Of a DNA stretch of 20,914 nt, positions 1 to 10,013 are shown piece by piece (position 1 is the stretch's first letter; each line of letters opens with the position of its first letter). The stretch is from contig JBOZIK010000001.1 of assembly GCA_051453625.1 (NCBI GenBank), forward strand, positions 161,469,800 to 161,490,713. Direction: 5' to 3'. The position numbers and the translations under genes were made by a program. Source of the stretch: Welwitschia mirabilis. Lineage: Eukaryota > Gnetophyta > Gnetopsida > Welwitschiales. The notes beneath the pieces were generated by a model that worked only from the letters and a program-made list of their open reading frames with translations, had not been told where the DNA came from and ran no database searches.

Positions 1-77
1 TGAGCATTTATCTGTTAGTTTATCTGTAAAACAACTCAAAATACACTATCAAATACACTTAAGTTGGCGGCGCAACA
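1..77 (-). mobile_element. 5' tip of an Athila-like LTR (copy 1), running off the left edge
   Basis: Read on the minus strand from 77 downward, this starts TGTTGCGCCGCCAAC and follows the starts of the LTRs at 16846 and 18763 almost base for base over all 77 nt, including the stretch ending in AGATAAATGCT. It is therefore the 5' end of the same LTR family in opposite orientation. No purine-rich tract lies just outside it, so it is more likely a 5' LTR or a solo LTR than a 3' LTR. It keeps the CpGs of the GCGCCGCC tip that copy 3 has lost. Confidence 0.85.
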
Positions 78-740
78 AGTATTAAATTTGGGAGTTATTC
101 CTTTAAATACTATTATAAATAAGTATGTTTAAGGGCTTTAAAATTGGGGGTTCTTATGAGCTCAAATGTTTATTAAAATCATGGGTTATTTCATAATTAA
201 TGCATATGATAGAGGGAAAGAATGAGGACTTAATCCTTTGGTAAAATAAGTAACATTCATAAATTTAAATTTAGAAATATAGGTCTTATATCATATCAAT
301 CTTATAGCTTGAAAGACTTCACATTAAATAATGGATATGGTCTAGTGTACTTATTGACGTGTCTATGACATAAGCTTTTTACTTGTAATTCTTGCATATC
401 TTACATGCTTTTAGATATGGATATGTTAATTTCTTTCTCTCATATTCTATTATCTATTTTTCTATGTAATTTCTATGTTTTTTCTTCATTTACATGCCCT
501 ATAATTTACTATTATAGACCTAAATATGCTTTGAATCTCTTCTATGATTTTATGTTATTTCATCCTTTCATAGTCTAAAGAAGTTCTTATTTCTTAATAA
601 ATATACTCTCTTCTTAATATTCTTATAAATTTTTGAATTGTTTTTCTTACTGATACTAGATTAGAATCAATCTATATATGATTATATTTCTAAAAATTAT
701 TATTACGTGATCTTACTTCTTATAAAGTGGATAAGTGAAG
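78..740. other. AT-rich stretch with no recognisable gene
   Basis: No open frame or protein similarity is visible on either strand. It may include U3 sequence of the LTR that follows, if that LTR starts further left than I propose, or older repeat debris. Confidence 0.5.
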
Positions 741-767
741 TGTAACTGGTTTATCAAATAAAATCAT

Positions 768-871
768 AGATCACTAAATGAAGTAGGAGGAATGATAATC
801 CACAGATTGTTAAATGAGGTGGTGGAAATGGTAGTTCACAGATCATCAAATGAGGCAGTGAAATGATGAAA
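768..871 (+). repeat. Three tandem copies of a 36-bp U3 repeat
   Basis: Units begin at 768, 804 and 840, each with AGAT followed by AAATGARG and ending near a CAC (units 1 and 2). Units 1 and 2 are exactly 36 bp; unit 3 is diverged at its end. The block lies immediately upstream of the TATA box, the usual place for LTR enhancer repeats. Confidence 0.75.
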
Positions 872-877
872 ATAAGT

Positions 878-886
878 TATAAATAG
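878..886 (+). promoter_or_regulatory. TATA box of the left LTR
   Basis: TATAAATAG directly after the 36-bp repeats. A start site would be expected about 30 bp downstream. Inferred from motif and position only. Confidence 0.5.
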
Positions 887-1508
887 TTAATTTCATTTTC
901 ATTTCTATGAGTATCCATCACTTGAAAATTTTAGATACTTTTATCTTGTCTTACTCTATCTTATGTCTTAGGATTTTTCTTACCTTTGCCTTTGCCTTTC
1001 TTAGGTCATATAAGGGACTGTGATGACTTATGATTTTTACTTCATACTATTTTTGTACTAAATAAGTATTAAAATGGAGCATAGTAAAGCTAATTTATCT
1101 TATTGATGGAAAATTGTGAATTATTAAAATATTTATTATCTAGCTTGTGCTTGAAAGATGTTAAATGAAGTATTTTTTCCTCATGTAATTTGTGATATTG
1201 TTATATCTTGTGGTTGGCTTTTGTTTCAAAATATTTAGCATTCATTGAGCTATAATATACTTATAAATATTATATATTTAAGATATTTAATTATTCTATT
1301 TACTAAATTTATAGTTTTAGCTCATTGTTATAGCTTTATTTGAAGCCTTAATTTAACAATTTTTAGATAGCAACATTTCTTATAGAATTTAACCTTTTTG
1401 GTATTCATCCTTCTATATGAAGTTTTATTTGAAATAAATGAACATTACATTTTCATACTATATTGTACATTTCAAGTTTTATAACATAAAATTTTGGGCT
1501 TTACATTT

Positions 1509-1520
1509 TGGTATTGGAGC
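1509..1520 (+). other. Primer-binding site, initiator-Met tRNA type, decayed
   Basis: TGGTATTGGAGC matches 10 of 12 bases of the iMet-type site TGGTATCAGAGC and lies 3 nt after the LTR end. The two changes are transitions. It fixes the element's orientation as plus and marks the start of its internal region (1521-1743), in which no gag is readable before the gap. Confidence 0.65.
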
Positions 1521-1743
1521 ATAATTTTCATTTTAAACATTTTAATTTTTAATTAATTCATAGTCTTAGTGGGAAACGTTGAGGATGCTGAATTATGATA
1601 GTTGAGTAACATTTGTAGTTTTTGGGTGAAAAATATGAATGTTACATATACAATGATCTAACATAAGAGTTGCAGTTATGTATGTAGTAGAGATCATAAG
1701 ATGTCTTTAATGATTGAGCCCTTTCATCAAGTTCAATAGATTT

Positions 1744-2343
1744 NNNNNNNNNNNNNNNNNNNNNNNNNNNNNNNNNNNNNNNNNNNNNNNNNNNNNNNNN
1801 NNNNNNNNNNNNNNNNNNNNNNNNNNNNNNNNNNNNNNNNNNNNNNNNNNNNNNNNNNNNNNNNNNNNNNNNNNNNNNNNNNNNNNNNNNNNNNNNNNNN
1901 NNNNNNNNNNNNNNNNNNNNNNNNNNNNNNNNNNNNNNNNNNNNNNNNNNNNNNNNNNNNNNNNNNNNNNNNNNNNNNNNNNNNNNNNNNNNNNNNNNNN
2001 NNNNNNNNNNNNNNNNNNNNNNNNNNNNNNNNNNNNNNNNNNNNNNNNNNNNNNNNNNNNNNNNNNNNNNNNNNNNNNNNNNNNNNNNNNNNNNNNNNNN
2101 NNNNNNNNNNNNNNNNNNNNNNNNNNNNNNNNNNNNNNNNNNNNNNNNNNNNNNNNNNNNNNNNNNNNNNNNNNNNNNNNNNNNNNNNNNNNNNNNNNNN
2201 NNNNNNNNNNNNNNNNNNNNNNNNNNNNNNNNNNNNNNNNNNNNNNNNNNNNNNNNNNNNNNNNNNNNNNNNNNNNNNNNNNNNNNNNNNNNNNNNNNNN
2301 NNNNNNNNNNNNNNNNNNNNNNNNNNNNNNNNNNNNNNNNNNN
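1744..2343. other. Assembly gap, 600 N
   Basis: Exactly 600 undetermined bases. Apparent reading frames spanning it are artefacts of N translation. Confidence 0.99.
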
Positions 2344-2519
2344 GTACATCACAAGAATATATTTTTGACATGAAATATGTCTTTGATCAATGTGTTCAAT
2401 TCTCAATGAGATTCAAAGTGCTATGTCTCTAACCCTTCAGCATTAAGAACTCATCACCAAAAACAAGCCTAGTTTCCTAGAAAATAGATAGTTCATCATT
2501 TTCATCCTACTCACACAAA

Positions 2520-3383
2520 TTATGTTTTATTACCTTTTTTAGTTTAGAATAGACATATTCACAATAGTATACAACTTTTATTAGTTCATTTAGGATAGAC
2601 ATCTTTCTAATGAAAGATGNNNNNNNNNNNNNNNNNNNNNNNNNNNNNNNNNNNNNNNNNNNNNNNNNNNNNNNNNNNNNNNNNNNNNNNNNNNNNNNNN
2701 NNNNNNNNNNNNNNNNNNNNNNNNNNNNNNNNNNNNNNNNNNNNNNNNNNNNNNNNNNNNNNNNNNNNNNNNNNNNNNNNNNNNNNNNNNNNNNNNNNNN
2801 NNNNNNNNNNNNNNNNNNNNNNNNNNNNNNNNNNNNNNNNNNNNNNNNNNNNNNNNNNNNNNNNNNNNNNNNNNNNNNNNNNNNNNNNNNNNNNNNNNNN
2901 NNNNNNNNNNNNNNNNNNNNNNNNNNNNNNNNNNNNNNNNNNNNNNNNNNNNNNNNNNNNNNNNNNNNNNNNNNNNNNNNNNNNNNNNNNNNNNNNNNNN
3001 NNNNNNNNNNNNNNNNNNNNNNNNNNNNNNNNNNNNNNNNNNNNNNNNNNNNNNNNNNNNNNATGTCTTTATTCTATTTCATCTTTAGGTTTAGCCTAGA
3101 AGTCTTTGATCCTATAGACATCCTTATCATAGACATCTTCCATCCTATAAACATCTCTCATCATCTTTGTCCAAATTTCATGAATTCTAAATTGAATCTT
3201 GTTTGATCTTAAGCTATATACATAACTTATTAATTACCTTAGGACTTGGATTTGGCTAGGTGGTAATTCTTGTTTGCAATCTAAAAGTCCTAGTAATTTG
3301 AGGTATATCTTTAATGTCCTATTTTCACATTAATCACATTATACTTAAAAAGTAAAATCATCAAAACTAATATTTTGCCAACA
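2520..3383 (-). mobile_element. Minus-strand LTR, TGTTGG family (interrupted by a gap)
   Basis: On the minus strand it starts TGTTGGCAAAATATTAG at 3383, then TTTTGATGATTT, a phrase shared with the LTR starting at 14439. A purine-rich tract precedes it (3384-3403), which suggests a 3' LTR of a minus-strand element whose interior lies at higher coordinates. It contains repeated TAGACATC / GATGTCTA motifs (about 2549, 2596, 3115, 3130, 3148) like those in the 13300-14439 LTR, and both share a GTGAATATGTCTATT stretch. The lower edge is not defined; family sequence may continue below 2520 and beyond the first gap. Confidence 0.6.
2620..3062. other. Assembly gap, 443 N
   Basis: Run of 443 undetermined bases within the minus-strand LTR. 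Confidence 0.99.
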
Positions 3384-3403
3384 TCTATACCTCTCTCTAT
3401 TTC
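3384..3403 (-). other. Degenerate polypurine tract
   Basis: Reads GAAATAGAGAGAGGTATAGA on the minus strand and directly abuts the TGTTGG LTR start. It is the expected plus-strand primer position for a 3' LTR, but interruptions make this tentative. Confidence 0.4.
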
Positions 3404-3763
3404 ATAGCTCAAGCTCAAGTTATTTTCACATACTTAGTTAGCACTGCTACTTTTTCTCACTGGCATTGTTTCCTTCATTCATGTCTATGAATTCATCTTT
3501 CATTTATACCATTTGCATAAAGTTCTCAGTAATCTTAATCTATTGGTAAGATTAATTTCATTAAAAAATCTATCTATTTATTTATTATATCCATCTTCTA
3601 ATAAATTTTTTCTTCTAATTTTCTCATCATTTTTCCTTATTTTCTTGCATTTCTCTTATTTTAATTTTTATTAATTTATATTATTAAGGTTCCTTTATTA
3701 AGAAGGAATTTTTATTTTTTTGTCTTTATTTATGCATCTTTTTACTTAAATAAAATTGAAGAC

Positions 3764-4740
3764 AAGAATTGGAGCTACTTATTAAAGGAAGAAGGAACAC
3801 ATTATTTCCATAGAGAAGTATTGGAGTTTTATAGAAATTCTATCATGAATGATGAAGACACTTAGATAATTCATTCTTTCATTTACCACACTCCTTTAGT
3901 TATATCTTTGAGTAATATAGAAGCCATTCTTGGATCTCAGCATAATGATTCCTTATTCTCTTTGCTTATCAAGTTTCTTAGTTTTTGTGTTTAGCTCTTA
4001 ATGTTAAATATTCTCCAAAAAGAGAGGGCACATTACATTGTAAGTATCTTTATAATAGCCCTATTTATATCTATCATTTGTAATATCTTGACTATCTCAC
4101 AAGTCATAGATGCCTATAGTAGCCATTTAGATATGATGAGAATCATATAAGATAAAAAATATTTTGACATTTATAAACGCCTTTTTATAACTATCCTTGA
4201 TTACATAGGTCATAAGAGTAATTTGTCCCTTACATGCATTATTTTAGACTTGATTTACAATGCCCTATTACATACTCTATATTTTAATCTTACCCCATAG
4301 AAATATCACCAAACTAAAGAAACGTAGGAATAAATATTAGATACTAAGGAAACTTTAAAAATCATAAGAAGAAGAAGAACCTCGATATAAAACTTCTCCC
4401 TCATATCAAGTTTTTTCTTTATCAATTTCTTCACCCTTCATAAAAAGAAGAGGTAAAGAACCCATTAGTAAATCCTCTCGTACCTATTCCTTTACCTATT
4501 CTTCTCCTTTTTCATTCGCTCCTCTTCATCAACATTCTACTTTTACTTCTACTAATATATTTCTATAGAAATTTCCTAAATTATAAAACTCATGGATTGG
4601 AAATCTATGTAATAAAATGAAAAAAATATCAAAGAATCAAAAGTAAATTTCTGAAAAATAAGATAAGATAAATAAGAAGCTTGAAAGAATGGTGTCTCAT
4701 AAACAGTCAACTAGATAATTCCTCATTCTTACTCTTTACT
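3764..4740 (+). pseudogene. Relic A: retroelement-borne plant-transposon-type ORF
   Basis: The frame from 3764 reads KNWSYLLKEEGTHYF, then a short 'EVLEFYRNS' motif, a hydrophobic 'FIYHTPLVISLSNIEAILGS' block, and after about 120 codons 'SSHLDMMRII' and 'LDLIYNALLHTL'. The same blocks occur in relic B on the other palindrome arm. At least five stops (first at 3863) and frame slips in the 4000-4100 region show it is dead. The tail (about 4390-4740) is Ser/Phe-rich, then Lys-rich and coiled-coil-like, ending near a 'SHKQST' stop. The pattern resembles the 'putative plant transposon protein' domain found near the 3' ends of some Ty3/gypsy elements; this assignment is from the motif pattern and its molecular role is unknown. 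Confidence 0.6.
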
Positions 4741-5426
4741 CCGTTTTTTTTTTTTTTTTAACTTTTTTATGAATTTATAGTTTTCTCATCATGCATTATA
4801 ATTTTCATTTTCTTTAAATATAGTCTTTTTGTAATGATTTTTACTATATAATAAAAATTCCTTTTCAATCATGTGATGAATATATCTCATTTATCATTGC
4901 ACTTAACACATAACTATCATGTTTTTCACTTGGTTCAATGCCTCTATTGACTAACTTTTATAGTCTAAAATAAATTAACTAATTCTGAGATAGGACCTAA
5001 TTAGTACCTTTAATTTATTTTAAAGATTTAAATTTGTATTTTTCTATAACATTATTAATATCATTTATGGTTGATTCAGATGTCATGACATTATTACAAT
5101 ATTTTAGAAATATACTTTAATAGGCTATGTAACTCTTCCTTAATGATCCCTTTTCATTTCATCATTTTCACTTCCATTTTTTATTTTCTAATCCATTTTA
5201 AACCCATTTGATCCATTCCAATAGCACTCAATTCATATGTACTAATTCATTACTATTTGCAAGACTTATTTCTATTACATTAATTTGACATCTTTAATTC
5301 TATAACGCATTGCATACTTTTTAGAATTTCTCTTGAATATTCTGCATTTTCTTGCATCTTTATTTGTTGGCTAGTACATGAATTATCTTATCATCATTTA
5401 TGTTGTATTCAACTTATTCTATTTTG
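4741..5426. other. Non-coding spacer of the left palindrome arm
   Basis: T-rich sequence between relic A and the hairpin, including a 16-nt poly-T at 4744-4759. No frame is readable. It matches the right-arm spacer (8327-9050) only weakly. Confidence 0.5.
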
Positions 5427-5448
5427 TAAACTTTAAGTAAAAAGTTTA
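5427..5448 (+). other. 8-bp perfect hairpin before the 3' LTR (left arm)
   Basis: TAAACTTT and AAAGTTTA pair perfectly around the 6-nt loop AAGTAA. The right arm has the same stem around AAGAAC. A purine-enriched stretch follows (TTTGATTGAAGGAAATG). As I recall, other plant Ty3/gypsy elements carry a small hairpin just upstream of a G-rich tract near the 3' end; here it appears to be the same kind of signal. Confidence 0.55.
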
Positions 5449-5662
5449 CTTTGATTGAAGGAAATGACATTTGCACATAGCTGCCATCATTCATGCCTTA
5501 TTATTTTGACTGAGGGTGATTTAATCCCAAATTGACCAAATTTTTATAATTTTTTCCATCATTTTATTTCATACTTAAATGGTTTTGGCTTGTAATTTTT
5601 ATCATGTTATACAAATTTTAACACACATTTCACTAAGTGACTAGTAAAAGATTGGTTAAAAA

Positions 5663-6840
5663 TGTGTAAATAGATTAAAAAATTAACAATTACTTTGACT
5701 TATTTAGGTTATTTTACCATGATCATTTTAATTTTCTCATGTTTTTATCCATGTATTATGATAATGCTATTAAAATGTAGGTTTACTAATATTTGGATTT
5801 AACATTATCACTATTTAGGTTATTAATAGGATAAGAAGTAATGTTGTAGAAGTTAGAGGGTTGATTCCTTAGGAAGTTAAAAACACCAATAGACTTGATA
5901 GTGGTGCTAGTTTAGTTGCATAACTTGACTACATACTTATGTTTTGGGGCAATTTGTGGTTGTTGAGTCACTTGGGCCTATTGATGACTATATCTCGAGA
6001 GGTTAAAGTTTATTCACATTTTCAAAAACCATCCTCACCCTCACTTTAATGTATAAAAGGTCATTTTAGCCTCACTTTTAGGATTATCAATCCATTAACA
6101 AATTTTACATATTTTTCTAAGAGCTAGTATAACATTTATTTTGTTGTTTTTATGCTTTTTCTATATATACAACTTTCCATTTTATGGAGTACAATATGAT
6201 TTATTTCTTAATCTAATTTATTTATATCAAGTTTGTATATTTTAATACTTGTAATAATTGATTAGAATTAAAGTTTTGTTAAACATTTTATCATTTTTAA
6301 GTAAATATTTGATTTAATCTTAGTTCTAGATTTACTATCTTGTGATGCTCTTTGGGACTACAAATCCTAATTTTCATGCTTTTAAATTAAGTTATAAGAG
6401 CTAAGAAGACTTAGAATCTTTACCTAATCTTTAATTTTAAGAATACATTTTTGAAATTCATTTGGATAAGTCTATTTCCATTGAAGATTTTATTCATTAC
6501 AATTTTGTCATATTAAATCTTATGGTTATTATTTATCCCTAGCTCATGATATTTGGTTAACAACACATCTTTACTTCATTATTCCCTATATAAATTTGTT
6601 TTATAATAGTTACATATTTGATTTATGTAAAGCTTTATTGTTTTACGTTACTACATTTCTCCATTAGAAAGAATAATTGTATGACTACTCTATAAATAGA
6701 AATTTTAGCTATTTATTGTAAAATTTGGATTTGGTATCATAAGATTTTGTATCCCTAGGGTGATTTTACATTTTTATATATTAATATGAGAATCAAGCAT
6801 AGCCAAATTTCACATGAATACTTGACCATTACCAAGTTAA
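5663..6840 (+). mobile_element. Left inner LTR (plus), tail toward the palindrome centre
   Basis: The start is set by alignment to the right arm: GGTTAAAAA then TGTGTAAATAG here corresponds to GTTGAGGGATA then TGATAACACT on the minus strand at 8095. It contains a TATA box at 6052 and aligns with the right LTR through U3, R and U5 to the central loop. Because relic A and a purine tract lie upstream, it is best read as a 3' LTR. The true 3' end is not visible, so part of the inner end could be flanking DNA duplicated together with the LTR. Confidence 0.6.
6052..6060 (+). promoter_or_regulatory. TATA box of the left inner LTR
   Basis: TATAAAAGG inside a locally more GC-rich U3. Its partner on the right arm is TATAAATA at 7636-7629 (minus), at nearly the same distance from the centre. 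Confidence 0.5.
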
Positions 6841-6866
6841 TCTTAGCTCATATATGACTATGTATT
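6841..6866. other. Central loop of the palindrome
   Basis: 26 nt unmatched between AAGTTAA (ending 6840) and TTAACTT (starting 6867). Sequence on both sides pairs immediately, so little or no foreign DNA separates the two arms. Confidence 0.6.
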
Positions 6867-7510
6867 TTAACTTCATAAACAATGACCATATTAATGTTCA
6901 TGATCAAATCTAGCTATTCTTATATCTATTATTAATGTAGGCTAAATAGCAAGATCACCCTAGAAATATAAATCTTAAATGGCCAAATCCAATTTTTACC
7001 AATAATACTAGGACTCACATTTATAATATAGTTCTAGTGTTATTCTTTCATAGATATAAATAATAAAATTTATTAGTAAAAAAAGCAAAATGGTATTGAA
7101 TAATAGAGAACGAAATTATATTAGAGATCTAGAAATGGGACATAGCATTTAAAGTAGTATAACAACTTTATGGAAAAACATAAATACTAAAGTAAATTCA
7201 TATAGTATTTACTTCTAACTCAAGCATAATGACATAATCTCATCTATCATAGACATGAGGGTGAGCATAGAAGCAAAGTCTTCTAAGATCCATTAAATAA
7301 ACATTTACTTTATGTAAGCTAAACCAAAAAGTACAATTACTAAAAAGATCATAAAGTAAAATCAGGCCTTAGCCAATCCTAAGCATACCTGTTATGAGAT
7401 CCATCAAACTTGATATCAAAGTAATAAATCAAAAACATGAAACATTTTATTATTAGAAAAGTAAAAGCACATAATGTATAAAAGTACTCATACTAAACCA
7501 AAAACCATCA

Positions 7511-7530
7511 TGCTAGCTTGATAGCTAGCA
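7511..7530 (-). other. Stem-loop in the R region of the right inner LTR
   Basis: TGCTAGC and GCTAGCA form a perfect 7-bp stem with a 6-nt loop, about 100 bp after the TATA box in transcript sense. The left arm keeps only a degenerate match (GAGCTAGTAT). Confidence 0.5.
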
Positions 7531-7628
7531 AATCCCTATGGAAAGTTAGAAAGAACATATGACTAAAGCTTCAATTCCTTGTACAATAAGATAATGATAT
7601 AATATCTTTCAAATGAAGTAAGTTAGGT

Positions 7629-7636
7629 TATTTATA
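7629..7636 (-). promoter_or_regulatory. TATA box of the right inner LTR
   Basis: TATAAATA on the minus strand, followed by ACCTAACTTACTTCATTTG. Position mirrors the left LTR's TATA box. Confidence 0.55.
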
Positions 7637-8095
7637 GGATATAATTAGGATTTACAATCAGGATTTCAGAGTTTTAATTAAATCATCAGATTACCCAAAG
7701 TGTATGGAGTTATCCTTTAGTCATCTGAATTAAGGGGTTTTTCTTATAAAATATTTCTCATTTATTTTTTATTTTTAAAAATGATTAGAATGGATTACTT
7801 ACATATAAAATTTTTAGGAATGTAAGTATGAATCTATTCTAATCACAATAAGTAGCACTATGACTCTTAGAATCAACTCTACTAATAATAATTCTCATCA
7901 CACCTCTATCTTCTACCATAATGCTCTAAACGATACATTTATTGTATAAAATATAGTATTAAGGTATATTAGTAATAAGACTAGATTTCCATATCCTTAG
8001 GTATAATAAATAAATAAAACCATAATGATAGTTAACTAAGCATGCTAACAAGGCCTAAATTACTTAATTTAAATGTCAATTTTTAAGTGTTATCA

Positions 8096-8106
8096 TATCC
8101 CTCAAC
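8096..8106 (-). other. Polypurine tract of the right inner LTR
   Basis: GTTGAGGGATA on the minus strand directly precedes TGATAACAC. It supports calling the adjacent LTR a 3' LTR. The left-arm counterpart (5654-5662, GGTTAAAAA) is A-rich rather than G-rich. Confidence 0.55.
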
Positions 8107-8282
8107 TAACATTTGCTAGTTACTTATCAAAAAAGGTGTATCAAAAGATTAGATAACATGGCAAAAATTTCAAATTAGCTCAACCAAATATAAAGGATTT
8201 TGAAAAAATATTTATCCATGTACTCTAGAATTATAGTTAAATAAAAGAATAAAACATGAAAAGGTAGGTACTTAAGTGCAAA

Positions 8283-8326
8283 TTTTACTTCCCCTAACCA
8301 AAGATAAACTTTGTTCTTAAAGTTTA
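8283..8326 (-). other. Hairpin plus internal G-rich tract (right arm)
   Basis: On the minus strand TAAACTTT / AAAGTTTA (8326-8305) form a perfect 8-bp stem around AAGAAC, followed by CTTTGGTTAGGGGAAG. The stem is unchanged relative to the left arm although surrounding sequence has diverged. The G-rich run could act as a second, internal purine tract. Confidence 0.55.
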
Positions 8327-9050
8327 AAAATTTAAAAAGTGAACGTAAACACAAGGATAAATGAATGATGTATATGTTAATGTAGTCTATAATGAGTTGA
8401 AAAGAAAAACTGCTAAAAAGAACATATGCACTTCATGATTAAACTAGAAAATATGAAATGTAAACTAATGCAAATGAAAGATAAAAGTCCAAATAAATAT
8501 TTGATTATAATGTATTTAATCTTTAAATATAAAATGTATGAATGCACAAATGATTAGAAAATGAGTGAAAAGAGAGAAGAATGAAAAACTAAGGTGAATA
8601 TTTTGAAATAAAGAAGAGAGTAATAAATCTAAATTAGTTAATTTTTATAAATTATTAATATTAATTCTACAAAAAATGTATTAACAGAGACTTAAATTCT
8701 ATAAAAATTCAAATTATAATGAAGAGTCTCTATGAGAAAAGAAAATCTATTTGTGTAGTTTTAAGACAGTAGTATCAGTTAGGGAGGCTGATAGCACCAA
8801 CTTTATTAAGCGTTACACATTGAATATGATGTTTGAAAGCCTTAAAACTGAATTAAAATATATATAGTTTAGTATCAGTTTAAAATAAAACCCAGATTTA
8901 TAGAAATAAATATTCATATTTATTTTTCATTAACTAAAGAAGTTATTATAATAAATCAAGATGTAATTACAACGCAGCTACAAAAACCTAAAAACGATGT
9001 AGATGAGGAATTATAAAAAAGAGAAAGATTTATCTCAAACATGTTCTATG
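8327..9050. other. Non-coding spacer of the right palindrome arm
   Basis: AT-rich, without a readable frame. It separates relic B from the hairpin and is the counterpart of 4741-5426. Confidence 0.45.
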
Positions 9051-10013
9051 AGAAGCCAATCTATCTAAATTTTGATCTATCTCTTATTATTTATTTATCA
9101 TCTTATTTTTTTTTTAAATTCTTTATTTCTCCCCATAATGCTTTAATCTAAATCTTTAAGATTTGAGGGCTTCCTTCAAAATTATTTCTCTTAAAGTAAT
9201 GGAGGAATGTCAATGAGTAGTGGAAGAAGGAACTAAAAAAGGTGAGAAATAAGGGATATGAGAGGATTTACTAATGGAAGATTTACCTTTGTTTTACACT
9301 TAATGAAGAGTAGGGAGAAGAAGAAGAAGGTTTAGAAGACAAGGAATCCTTTAAGGATGTTCTTCTTACTCTTCTTGTATTTTTTTAAGATCCCTTGATG
9401 TATAATTCTGATTTTTATATTTGCTAAGTTAAGTAATGTTTCTAGAGGTTATGATATCTATGAAGGTTATATCCCATTCCTCAAAGTTTAAAGTATGAGA
9501 TAAGGCATTATAGATCAAATCTAAAACTAAGTAAAGGAAGGCAAGATTACTCTTAAAACTTTTATTATTTACTATAGTAGTAAATAGACATTTGAATATA
9601 TCAAAGGGTTTTCTATTTTGGATAATTCTAATCATATCAAGGTGACTACTATAAATAATGGTTACATAAGATGTAGGCAAAAAAATTTTGAATGATAAAA
9701 CTAAAAAGTACAAGTTGGCTTTGGTAAAGGCATTTGCAAGATAAGATTCCTTTCCTATTTGGTGCATACTCAATATTAAGTGTAGCATAATAATAGCTAA
9801 GAAATTTGATAAGCATATAAGGTAAGCTATCATAAATTTTAATTCCTAATAAAACTTCTACATCATTAAGGAAAATAACAAAATAAGTGTGATGAATAAA
9901 GGAATGAGTTATCCAAGGGTTATCTTCATCTATTTTTGTATTTTGGTAGAACTTTAGAATAGCCTTTGGAACGTAGTAAGTTCCATTTTCCTTTAGCACC
10001 TAGTTCCAATTCC
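9050..10013 (-). pseudogene. Relic B: retroelement-borne plant-transposon-type ORF
   Basis: Two overlapping open segments, 9999-9649 and 9833-9429, are pieces of one gene split by a frameshift. The first reads LKENGTYYVPKAILKFYQNT, then DEDNPWITHSF and IKFLSYYYATLNIEYAPNRK; the second contains SSHLDMIRII and LDLIYNALSHTL. Each block has a partner in relic A, where the Trp of 'NPWITHSF' has become a stop. The Ser/Lys-rich tail is recognisable to about 9180 and probably ends near 9050. As in A, the domain resembles the plant-transposon type with an FYxN motif. It is better preserved than A but still non-functional; biochemical role unknown. Confidence 0.6.

Larger units (their letters stand above)
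741..1505 (+). mobile_element. LTR of a Ty3/gypsy chromovirus-like element (left edge tentative)
   Basis: The right edge is supported by a terminal ...TTTACA at 1505, followed after a short spacer by an iMet-type primer-binding site (1509-1520). The U3 part has three 36-bp tandem repeats and a TATA box at 878-886, so transcription would start near 910 and R-U5 would cover roughly the last 600 bp. The left edge is placed at TGTAAC (741) because it mirrors the terminal TTACA, but no second LTR copy or target-site duplication confirms this. The LTR-end and primer style fits chromoviruses of the Tekay/Del type. Downstream sequence is lost in the gap at 1744. Confidence 0.6.
6867..8095 (-). mobile_element. 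Right inner LTR (minus), tail toward the palindrome centre
   Basis: On the minus strand it starts TGATAACACTTAAAAATTG at 8095, directly after GTTGAGGGATA, a convincing polypurine tract. U3 is about 460 bp (about 390 bp in the left copy), followed by TATAAATA at 7636-7629 and an R region that begins with a 7-bp stem-loop. Alignment with the left LTR continues to 6867. As with the left copy, the exact U5 end is unproven. Confidence 0.65.

Noticed and set aside
1642-3206. Long open frames over the first two gaps
   Set aside because: They are almost entirely undetermined residues from N-runs; the few real codons show no protein similarity.
5759-5790. TGATAATGC as the start of the left inner LTR
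   Set aside because: It resembles the right LTR start, but colinear alignment, including the preceding GGTTAAAAA and following ATTTAGG, places the start about 96 bp earlier, at 5663.
6719-6999. A fold-back MITE of about 280 bp
   Set aside because: The inverted match does not end there; it extends outward through the LTRs, hairpins and relics A and B, so this is only the core of the larger palindrome.
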